A DNA stretch of 64,000 nucleotides from NCBI RefSeq assembly GCF_003473295.1, contig NZ_QRMP01000002.1, positions 187,204 through 251,203 of the forward strand. Direction: 5' to 3'. Positions 14,929-24,800 of this stretch are shown in pieces; positions within the stretch are counted from its first letter, which is position 1, and each line of letters starts with the position of its first letter. Both the position numbers and the translations under genes were made by a program. Under the pieces are notes generated by a model that worked only from the letters and a program-made list of their open reading frames with translations, was not told the DNA's origin and made no database searches. The stretch is from Parabacteroides sp. AM08-6. Its GTDB lineage: Bacteria > Bacteroidota > Bacteroidia > Bacteroidales > Tannerellaceae.

Positions 14929-16079
14929 AAATACTGTTTATTATACAAGGCGAAGGCCGGGGACATTTGACTCAAGCTCTTTCACTCCGTCGAAAATTGG
15001 CAGATGAAGGTCATCAGGTTGTCGGTGTGTTAGTCGGTAAAAGTCCGGCAAGGCATCTTCCTGATTTTTTTAGCGATAAAATAAATGCTCCTATTTATAC
15101 GTTTGAAAGTCCGAATTTCTTGCCTTCGGCTAAGAATAAACAGGTTAATCTGGGGAGAAGTGTTGCTTATAATCTGTGCCGGTTGCATAAGTATGTAACG
15201 AGTATATCTTATATTAACCGGATGATAAAAGAAACACAGGCGGATGTGGTAGTCAACTTTTACGAGTTGTTGACTGGTTTGACCTATCTGTTTTGCCGTC
15301 CGAGGGCAATCATGGTTTGTATCGCGCATCAGTATCTTTTTCTGCACCCGGATTATACATTCCCTAAATTAAATTCTGTTTCGCTTGCATCATTGAAATT
15401 TTTCACTCGTATAACGGCAATCGGGTCTACGAAAAAATTGGCCTTGTCTTTCCGTAAAATGCGGGAGGTTCCGACAAAGAGAATCATCGTTGTTCCTCCG
15501 CTTTTAAGAAAAGAGGTGTTGGAAATGAAACCAGTCCGAGGTGATTATTTGCATGGGTATTTGTTAAATAGCGGTTTCAGTGAGGAGATACGGATGTGGC
15601 ATAATACGCATCCATCTGTCAACCTGCATATTTTTTGGGATAAGAAAAATGTCCGTCAGGAAGTAAAGGTGGATAATCATCTTTCCTTCCACCAATTAAA
15701 TGACACTTTGTTTGTTCATTATATGGCAGGCGCCAAGGCGTTTGCTACTACTGCCGGCTTTGAGTCTGTTTGTGAAGCAATGTATCTGGGAAAACCGGTT
15801 CTGATGGTCCCGACACATATTGAACAGGCTTGTAATGCGTATGATGCCTCTTTGTCAGGCGCAGGCGCAGTAGCCGGCCGTTTTGATTTGGATGCGTTAC
15901 TGGAGTTATCGGAGACACATCAGCCTAATATTTCTTTCAACCATTGGGTAAAACAGGCGGATTGGCTTATCCTTCGTGAATTTCGTCCGGACCTATTAAT
16001 GGAGGAGCACCCAACTACTTTCTGGCATCGCTTAATGGTGGGGTGGATTTATAAATTGGGAAAATCTCTTCCGATTTGA
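14925..16079 (+). CDS. Glycosyltransferase (GT-B, UDP-sugar type)
   Basis: The 384-aa protein begins with ILFIIQGEGRGHLTQAL, the GxGRGHxxQ loop typical of MGT/MurG-like GT-B glycosyltransferases. It has a second-domain nucleotide-sugar signature (FATTAGFESVCEAMYLGKPVLMVP, about residues 275-298) followed by EQACNA. It lacks a signal peptide and probably works at the cytoplasmic face of the membrane. Coupling to the metallophosphoesterase suggests both act on one lipid or cell-envelope glycoconjugate. Acceptor and sugar are unknown. A strong terminator follows at 16095. Confidence 0.83.
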   Translation: MKILFIIQGEGRGHLTQALSLRRKLADEGHQVVGVLVGKSPARHLPDFFSDKINAPIYTFESPNFLPSAKNKQVNLGRSVAYNLCRLHKYVTSISYINRMIKETQADVVVNFYELLTGLTYLFCRPRAIMVCIAHQYLFLHPDYTFPKLNSVSLASLKFFTRITAIGSTKKLALSFRKMREVPTKRIIVVPPLLRKEVLEMKPVRGDYLHGYLLNSGFSEEIRMWHNTHPSVNLHIFWDKKNVRQEVKVDNHLSFHQLNDTLFVHYMAGAKAFATTAGFESVCEAMYLGKPVLMVPTHIEQACNAYDASLSGAGAVAGRFDLDALLELSETHQPNISFNHWVKQADWLILREFRPDLLMEEHPTTFWHRLMVGWIYKLGKSLPI

Positions 16080-16094
16080 ACTGATATTATTTGA

Positions 16095-16155
16095 CTGATA
16101 TCCGGTATCTAAGTGTATGTCCTTACACAAGAAGATACCGGATATCAGCTTTTTT
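16095..16155 (+). terminator. Intrinsic terminator after the glycosyltransferase
   Basis: A perfect 16-bp stem (CTGATATCCGGTATCT with AGATACCGGATATCAG) has an inner small stem (GTGTA/TTACAC) and is followed by C and six T. On the minus strand there is no comparable T-run, so it mainly serves the plus-strand pair. Confidence 0.88.
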
Positions 16156-16197
16156 GTAGCTGTTTAATTTGTTCGCATCAGGATAATCTGTTTTCCT

Positions 16198-17478
16198 CTA
16201 TTTTGCTAAAGCTTGTTTGATATCCGTAATGATGTCGTTTACATTTTCGATACCGACTGACAGACGGATAAGGTCGGGTGCTACGCCAGCTTCCATCAAC
16301 TGCTCATCTGTCAGTTGGCGATGTGTGTGGCTGGCCGGATGAAGCACGCAGGTACGGGCATCGGCAACGTGTGTGACGATACAAATCATTTTCAGATTAT
16401 CCATAAAGCGGATGGCATCTTCACGGTTTCCTTTCAGGCCGAATGCAATTACGCCACAAGTGCCGTTCGGCATGTATTTTTGTGCCAGTTCGTAGTATTT
16501 GTTACTTTTTAATCCTGGATAGTTTACCCATGCAACTTGATTGTTCGCTTCCAACCATTCAGCCACTTGCTGGGCGTTTTTGCAATGTTGCGGCATGCGC
16601 AAATGCAATGTTTCCAGGCCGAGGTTGAGTAAAAAAGCATTCATCGGGGCCTGAATAGAACCGAGGTCGCGCATCAATTGGGCGGTTGCCTTGGTTATAT
16701 ATGCCATTTTCCCAAATGCTTTTGTATAAGTTAATCCGTGATAGGATTCATCCGGTTGTGTCAGTCCGGGAAATTTATCGGCGTAAGCATCCCAGTCGAA
16801 GTTTCCGCTGTCGACGATTGCACCGCCTACGCAAGTGGCATGACCATCCATATATTTGGTTGTGGAATGAGTCACGATATCAGCTCCCCATTCGAATGGA
16901 CGGCAATTGATAGGTGTCGCGAAAGTATTATCTACAATCAAAGGAACGCCATGACTGTGTGCGATACGGGCAAACTTTTCGATGTCTAATACACTCATAC
17001 CAGGGTTAGCAAGTGTTTCACCGAATAATGCTTTTGTATTGGGACGGAAAGCGGCAGAGATTTCCTCTTCCGAAGCATCCGGTTCAATGAATGTTACCTC
17101 TATTCCCAACTTTTTCATCGTAACTCCGAACAAATTGAATGTTCCGCCGTAGATAGTAGATGAACAAACCATGTGGTCGCCAGCCTGGCAGATATTAAAG
17201 ACAGCATAGAAATTAGCTGCCTGACCGGATGAGGTAAGCATAGCACCTACGCCCCCTTCCAGGGCAGCTATTTTAGCGGCAACGGCATCATTGGTAGGGT
17301 TTTGCAAACGGGTATAGAAATAACCGCTTTCTTCCAAGTCGAAGAGTTTTGCCATTTGTTCGCTGGTGTCATACTTAAATGTTGTACTCTGATAAATGGG
17401 CAGGACACGGGGGTCGCCTTTTTTAGGTTGCCAGCCTCCTTGCACGCAGAGGGTTTCCGGCTTTAACGAATTGTTCAT
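16198..17478 (-). CDS. metY: O-acetylhomoserine aminocarboxypropyltransferase / cysteine synthase
   Basis: This 426-aa PLP enzyme of the Cys/Met metabolism family makes homocysteine (direct sulfhydrylation) from O-acetylhomoserine and sulfide. Diagnostic parts are the N-terminal ETLCVQGGWQP, YTRLQNPTNDAV, the cofactor-binding segment THSTTKYMDGHATCVGG with the Schiff-base Lys, and the C-terminal LRLSVGIENVNDII. It is monocistronic, with a promoter that has both -33 and -7 elements (17516-17547). Confidence 0.95.
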   Translation of the reverse strand: MNNSLKPETLCVQGGWQPKKGDPRVLPIYQSTTFKYDTSEQMAKLFDLEESGYFYTRLQNPTNDAVAAKIAALEGGVGAMLTSSGQAANFYAVFNICQAGDHMVCSSTIYGGTFNLFGVTMKKLGIEVTFIEPDASEEEISAAFRPNTKALFGETLANPGMSVLDIEKFARIAHSHGVPLIVDNTFATPINCRPFEWGADIVTHSTTKYMDGHATCVGGAIVDSGNFDWDAYADKFPGLTQPDESYHGLTYTKAFGKMAYITKATAQLMRDLGSIQAPMNAFLLNLGLETLHLRMPQHCKNAQQVAEWLEANNQVAWVNYPGLKSNKYYELAQKYMPNGTCGVIAFGLKGNREDAIRFMDNLKMICIVTHVADARTCVLHPASHTHRQLTDEQLMEAGVAPDLIRLSVGIENVNDIITDIKQALAK

Positions 17479-17515
17479 TATAATAATGTTTTACTGTATA
17501 TTTGTTATTGTTGGG

Positions 17516-17547
17516 CAAAAATAAGGAATAGTTTTGTAGTATCACAA
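17516..17547 (-). promoter_or_regulatory. Promoter of metY (TTG / about 21 bp / TATTTTTG)
   Basis: On the minus strand TTG at 17547-17545 is followed after about 21 bases by TATTTTTG at 17523-17516. This lies about 40 bases before ATG 17478 and overlaps the end of the MATE gene. Confidence 0.55.
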
Positions 17548-18870
17548 TATCTTCTTCTGTAAAATACGAAACCAGACAAATGAGACTATTCCTTTCAACA
17601 TACTGGAAATACTGATAGCCCACCATACTCCGGCTACCCCGAACCCCAAAGCTGTCAGTCCGATAGCCAAAGGAACTCGCAGACAATTGAATATGATGCT
17701 GATAACGGCTGGAGGAACTGTTCGTCCGGTTCCGTAAAATAATCCTTGCATCGTTATTTCCAACATCATGAATAGCATGGAATAACCATCGATACGAAGA
17801 AAAATTCCTCCAGCTTCATAAGCCGTCTTTTCCGGTACAATCAGTGAAAATAATTCACTGCCGAAGCAAACAAACAGAAGGGTACAAAGAATACCGAATA
17901 TAGCTGTCATCTTCAGTGTCGTATGGTATGCGCCCAAGACACGCTCCTTTTCTTTTGCTGCATAGTTTTGGGCCACAAATGCGCTTAATGCCGTACTGAA
18001 ACCTTGTGAGGTATTCCATGCAATGGCTTCAATTTGCCCGCCGGCTGTCAAGGTAGTGAGTCCGATGTGCCCTCCGTAAGTAGAGGCTGTCCGCCCCATC
18101 ATGATATTTATGATTGCAAATAAGGTGTTCAGCATGGCAACGGGCAATCCCAACTGGAATATTTGTTGCGTGTATTTCCCTTTGAGACGGACAAAGAAAG
18201 GAAAACCACCAAACAGAATGCCTCTTTTTTTAACTTGGTAAACGAATAGGGCGCAAACGGTTCCTTCAGAAATCCAAGTAGCCCATGCCGCTCCGTTCGT
18301 TCCCATGTCGAATACGAATATCATAATCGGGTCCAGTATAATATTCAGTATAAGACCACATCCGTTGATGTAGAAGGGTATTTTACTTTGTCCTGCTGCA
18401 TTGTGGATACCGGTGAATGCTGCTGATAAAAATACAAAAGGAAAAGCTGTCGATACAATTCTCAGATAGTTTACAGCATTATTTGCTATCGGAGGTTCCA
18501 GTTTGTAAATGTTGATGACCGGATGGGCGAATACAAATAGAAGTAGTCCCCAACAAAGTGATATAATCAAGGCAATAGTCAGATTATGGGAGGAATAAGC
18601 CCGTGCGTTTTCTATGTTTTTTGCACCGATACTTTGTCCGACACTTACTTCAGAGCCCACCTTGTTCAGTAGGGCTATAGAATATGTCATCCATACAAGG
18701 ATACCGACAGCTCCGACAGCGGCAACAGCTTCACTTCCGAGGCGACCTACCCAGGCCATATCGGTTATACTGTATGCCATCTGGATAAAAGAAGTCCCCA
18801 TGATAGGCAGGGCCAGATTGAATAATTGTCGTCTAATCGGTCCTTCTGTCAGATTTTTTGTTCCTTGCAT
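17542..18870 (-). CDS. MATE family multidrug/Na+ efflux transporter
   Basis: This 442-aa integral membrane protein has about 12 hydrophobic segments. The MATE family start is GPIRRQLFNLALPIMGTSFIQMAYSITDMAWVGRLG, and its internal repeat lies near residue 230 (FQLGLPVAMLNTLFAIINIMMGRTAS). It exports cationic compounds in exchange for Na+ or H+; the substrate cannot be predicted. It starts 11 bases after the sov stop, so it probably shares the ruvA-sov transcript. Confidence 0.92.
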   Translation of the reverse strand: MQGTKNLTEGPIRRQLFNLALPIMGTSFIQMAYSITDMAWVGRLGSEAVAAVGAVGILVWMTYSIALLNKVGSEVSVGQSIGAKNIENARAYSSHNLTIALIISLCWGLLLFVFAHPVINIYKLEPPIANNAVNYLRIVSTAFPFVFLSAAFTGIHNAAGQSKIPFYINGCGLILNIILDPIMIFVFDMGTNGAAWATWISEGTVCALFVYQVKKRGILFGGFPFFVRLKGKYTQQIFQLGLPVAMLNTLFAIINIMMGRTASTYGGHIGLTTLTAGGQIEAIAWNTSQGFSTALSAFVAQNYAAKEKERVLGAYHTTLKMTAIFGILCTLLFVCFGSELFSLIVPEKTAYEAGGIFLRIDGYSMLFMMLEITMQGLFYGTGRTVPPAVISIIFNCLRVPLAIGLTALGFGVAGVWWAISISSMLKGIVSFVWFRILQKKIL

Positions 18871-18881
18871 AATCTATTTCT

Positions 18882-21800
18882 TTACTGTGCCAGTGAGAAA
18901 CGAAGACTAATACCATAATTGGAATTCGACGTCGGATAAGAAGCGCTTGAAATAAGCGGTTCATTAATCTGAATGTCATAGAATGCACGAATTGTCAGGG
19001 CACGGCTGAGCCCATAATCGGCAGAGAACTGCAACGTCTTGGCAATATTACCGCTTGTTGCTTGTGTGAATCCATCTTCAATTTTGCGGATTAACGACTG
19101 CATCTTATTATAAGAGAAGTCCAGCCGGACAGTCAGGTCATTACTGAAATCACGTGTTTTCTTCATCTTCAAGACTTTGTTGAACTCTGTCAGTTTGTAC
19201 CCCAAGCCGATAGTCATTTTCTTTGATAAACCTTCTACCAACTGGTAAGATGTCGTGTTCAGGCTCAAATTTCGCGTTGTCGTATAGTCAGCTCGCAACG
19301 TGATGTTGTTCAATAAGGTCGCATCCGCTCCTAACAATGGACTGAAACTTTCCGTAAGACTAACCGTCGAAATAGAATAAGGAGACGACGGACTTGGATT
19401 GTCATTCAAAATAGACTGGATATACCCCAGTCCGTCCAATCCGGCATCCACCCAATTCAGGAATGAACTGTAAGCACCTACAGAATAAGTACAACGGTAT
19501 TGATGGCTTAACGTTACACTTTTGAAATATTTCTTGATAACCGGAATTTGTATCAGGCCGTCATAAGTCATACGCCAGTTCGGGAGCAAACTACGTAATG
19601 ACGGGAATGCTGTCAGGCCTATTTTCCCCGGGTCTTTTCCGGTGTAAGCAGCCAGAAACGCCGGTATCAGAACATCAGCCGAATTCTGGTTCACTCCGTT
19701 TATATTATTTTCACCCGGATTATATGGACGTCCGCCTAATCCTTGTTCTTTGATAAAACCTTGGTTCGGATAGTTCAGACCGGAATATTTTTGTTCCAGT
19801 CTTTGTGCTATGATAGTACGATTTGCCAGGAATTTGTCGAATGTTTTGGAGGAATAGTTATTTCCTGCATTACCGCTGCCGCTCAGGGCACTCCCTAAAG
19901 CGATTGTTGTCATGGTAAAATTTCCTCCCCGCTGTTCCGGCATACCATCGTACATGTATTGAATGTCCGTACTCCGGGTATCATTACGAAGAGCATTGAG
20001 GTCGATTTTTAATCCGGTGAAGGGTTCGAGGTTCGCTTGGATATTCAGGTTTTTGGTACTGGTCATGACGGCCGGAGTCAGATTACTCTCGGCACTTTCG
20101 ACCAACCAGCCTTTATCCGAAGCCTCATCGATATAACTCCTGCGAACACTACCGAAGGCAAAACCAAGTCCAGGTGTTAGACCGATAGACGAACGTTTTT
20201 GACCGAAAATATCACCAATTTCAGGACGGAAGCCAGGTAACATCATACCTGCCGTATTCGTGAACTGAATATTGAAACGACGGACCATCATCAAGAAACG
20301 GCTACCATATTCTGCTGTTTTATACAGGAAATCTTCTGTTGGAGCCGGTCCGGGCACAATCGTTAATTTCAGGTGGGCCGTATCCTTGTTGGTAATCACT
20401 ACTTGCGCATAATTGAGCGGTTTATATTTGATAGCATACACACGCCCATCAGCTCCTCGTGCAGTAATCTGAACCTTTTTGGTAAACATTCCGTGTTCAA
20501 CTATTGTACCACTGTCGGTATTCAATGTAATTTCTTTTTCGAGTTTCGGTTTTTTCTTCTTTTCGCTCTTCGTCGTTGTGGCCCGGGTATTACCGAACTT
20601 TTGATTGACTTTTTTCAAGAACTTGTTCTTGTTGTATAACGAAAGTAAGTTGAAACGGCTTTGTAACTGGAATTGACGTTGGTTCTTAATCGTATTTCCC
20701 AACTCCAAATCTTCACTGACAGTCGCACCGCGATACCAATTGTAAGTGGCATCATAGTTCACGGATGAGGTAATCCAGTCCAACACAGGAATAAATTGTG
20801 TCGGAAGTTGCCAGGTAGCCATAAAACTTTGGTCATATTGCATAGGAGTACCCAAGTCGGCAATACTTTTCTTAACAGAGTCTTTCCAAACTTTGTATAA
20901 ATCCGGTTCGAGTTCTTTGTTTACTTGAACATAAGGTTCTTCGATACGGGCATTAGTTCCGGAAGAGAATCGGATGTTCAGGTTATTGGTGAATGCCCAA
21001 TTTAGGCTGAATGCCCGATCCCAATAGAAGTTTTGGCTGAACGATACCGGTATTTCATTCTTTATCCCCGTATTTGCAGCATTCAAGTCGCGTAGCTGCA
21101 ACTCGTAATAATTACGCATCATGGCCGTTTGAAAACTGATGGAAGGAGCCGGGTTAAATGCCAGTTGCTTGATATAGCGGGTATATCCATTATTTTTCTT
21201 TAGTTTATCGAATGGTTTGAGAGGCTTTATATATGGAATATAATTGTATGCAAAGTTTGCCCGATAATCCTTCGTTGTTTCATATTCCGTTTCCGGATTC
21301 TTTTTGCTGTTGATACTATATGAATAGCCCAAAGTAAAGTTCGCCGGATCGTATGGCATCGGAGTTTTGCTTTTGACGTCAACACGTACATTATTGAAAG
21401 ATACGCTTTTGATAATGCTCTTGTCTTGTGCGTAGCTACGTATGGAATCTTTTTCCGCTTGTGTTTCTACGGCATTGATTGCATCTTTCAACTTAATATC
21501 TTGATCCAACGGATTATATTTCGGGTCGTTCGTCTCTTTTGAATAAGCGTAATAGAAGGGGATGCTCACTTTCGCCTTTTCCGGGAATAGTTTTCCTAAT
21601 TCAATAGTGGTGGCGATATTGTATTGTTTGAAATCTTCCAGGCGACGTTCGTTCAGCGATTGATCCAAAGCACCGAAACCGGCCGTTTCTATACGTCCTC
21701 CGACATTGACCGTTCCCAAGTCGGAGAGGGCAACATTCAGATTCGCATTTGCAGCCCATCCTCCTTCTTCATTGAAGTCGGTCAAACGCAGTTCGTTTAC

Positions 21801-24800
21801 CCATACTTCGGCACTTTTCTTTTCTTTCGAATTATTACGGACACCAATCATAATTGTTTTTACTTCCGAGAGGCTGGGATTACCAACAATACTAATCCTG
21901 TTTCGTGTATTATCCGGATCATATTCCGAATAGACATTCTGGAAGGTCACATCTGTTTGTCCGCTACGTTTTGCTTTGTTCCGGTTAAGTTTCAAGTCTG
22001 TTAATACTTCCAGCCGGAAGTTCAGCATATTCTCAGCCGGCCATACAGCTTCAGAAGTTTGTAACCCATTCAGTGATGTGAGCTGCAAGGGTACTTCATA
22101 TTCGTAATAGTTATTCTTATAGTCTGACCCCAAACGAATGAATACAGACATTTCTCCGTTCCCCAAGTTGGTAAGGTTGTCGATAAATGCCTCGGCATGC
22201 GTAAACATTTGCATCCGCTTGTACTGGCGCAAGTCGTAGTTTGTATTTTTGTACACAGCAGTTGCATCCATAGGATACAGGTCGGTTACCTTTAGAGAAA
22301 GCGATTGTTCGTTTTCTTGGCGTACTTGCGGCTGGCTCGGGTCGAGTACACGGTCCACACCTGGAGGCAACACATAATTGACGGGTTTACGATCACCGTT
22401 TTCTTCGAGATTGACAGTCGATACTTCCAAGGTTGCCTTGGCTGCCGGGGGCATTTTCGGATCGGAAAGATCCTGTTCGTACGAACGCCATTCGCCGCGA
22501 ACCAGACGCAAGGTCCCGAAACGGAGGACTACCGAATCGCGGAAACCTGTCATATACATACGCATAAAGCGAATGGTTTTGAAGTCATTAATGGAACCAA
22601 CTCTACGGTTATACTTCCGGATAGGTATTTTAAACTGGTACCAGTTGACTTTTTCTTCTGTGCCATTCGCTAAATTAACTGTTGCAGTACGTTTGTCCAC
22701 AATAAAGTTAGAGCCCACAATCGAATCTTTTGGGCGGATGGAAACTTTATATTCAAAGTACTTTTCGTTTTCATTCAATGTATTATCCTGGTTCAGGTCT
22801 TCTACATCGGGTGTAGAACGGGCTGCTGTACTGTAACGTTCGGGAGAATCTTCAACCTCCCTGGAGTTTCCTTCGGTTCCGTTGTATCGTTTATAACGGG
22901 TGAGGATATCCACTTCTTCGCTATCGTAATCCGAGCCTCGGAAATAATGGAATTTATCGCCGGCAGGATCAAAAAATGGGGATAATTGCAAGGGGTCATT
23001 TTTCATTTGTTCTAAAACACCGGCGGAAAGACGTTGTTCCAGCTTTGCCAGATATTCCTGATAAGTAGGGAATTGGGCTTCCTCTTCGGATGAAAGACCG
23101 TTTAGGCCGACATCTTGCAATCTGCGGGCCCCAGAAGTGTTATCGAATGCATAAACCGTACTTTGTTGTTTAGGCACTTTTCCCCAAACGGTTGTATCAA
23201 CTCGACTATTATCTCCGTCAACAGGTAAACCGTTTTCGAAGAATTTCTTTTCATCTTTCAATATATCTTCGGAGACTTCTCCTAGGTTGAAATAAAGATC
23301 CCCACCGGGTGATTCCGGATTATAAATAAAAGGATCAAGCATCCAGAATTCGATGTATTCTACATTTGCCGTTTCAAAATCACTCTGATCTATCTTACGC
23401 ATCATGCCGCCGAAACGTTTTTCCGGGTTCGATAATGTACCGTCCGGATTCATCCCGTCAGCATCCAGATTGTACGGTCCGCGTTCTTGTGGGTAATAGG
23501 CTACGTTCAGTACTCTCAATGTATTACTTTCGCTAAGAGTTGTTTGCCGTTGTGGAAATAATTCGCTCATTTGTACGGAGCGTACGTAATGATTCGACAA
23601 TTGATTTTTGTCGATATGCTTCGGGCGCAGGGAGGAATTCTGTCGTGTAAAAAGTCCGTCGATGTAGTACCAGGCCAACAATGCACGATTCTTGCCATAG
23701 TCAATATTGTTAACGAGGCTGGCTTCCGGGAAAAGAGGTGAGGAGCCATCATCGTATGGAACACTGGACAGTTGCCAAGGGTACGGGTCTTGCAGGTCGA
23801 AATTACTTTGAGTGGATTCGAAGTCATCTAAATAAGAGTATCCGCCAGTCGTTTTACTTTCATAATGACCGGCAATCAGATGGGCAAATTCCGCATTAAA
23901 TGATATCTGACTTGGTTTTGTCAGGTTAAGTAGCGGCAGTTTATCGAATACATTCGTCAACCATTGGCTTTCTCCTTTATAAGCTGTGTTTAGCCCCCAA
24001 AGAGTATTTTTTATGGACTCGTCTCCCATCACTGTTTTGGTGGTCAATGGCATTTCGGACATGTGCATGATAGTAGCTCCCAGCATGAATTCTTTGCTTA
24101 ACTGGTAGTTCAGGTCTAACCCCATCATTGTCTTGCGCTGCATATTGTAAGCCGTTTGGTTTTCCAGTGAAACACTAACTGGTGTACCTGCGGCAATAAT
24201 ACTTTCGTTCAGGATTGTAACGATACCAGATGTATAATCGACGGTGTAATCCACATTTTCGGTCAGTACAGCTCCTCCGGCTGTTACACGGACCGAGCCT
24301 CTGGCTACATTGCTTGCACCCAGTTGTATTTCAGCTCCGGAGGAGGCTTTGTATTCTCCCCGCATAATGAATTTATTCTTTTCGGCAATCTGACGGGCTA
24401 CCGTCAATGTTGAGTCGTAAAGCTCCTGATAGACATATTTGTCGGCAATTGCATCGTTACCGATTTGTTTACGCAGATAGGAACCGAATGGTTCAACACT
24501 CGGAAAAATAATTTTCCCATTTTCTGATAATACTGTATATCCCTCGATAAAGTCGAAGAAACCATCTGCATGACGTTCATTATTAGAATCCAAGTTGTCC
24601 AGATTCATTACACGAAGTAGAATTTCTTTAGCCCTGTTTCCTTCAGGCAAATAATTAACATAAGTACCTGTCGTATCGCTTTGATAGAGGATATCCAGTT
24701 TAAACTTCTCTTTTTGTACCGAATATGCTCCGAGTGAGTATACGTTCTTCATCATCAAGTCCCAGAACGGCATATCTGGGGACATACTTGTTCCTTTCAA

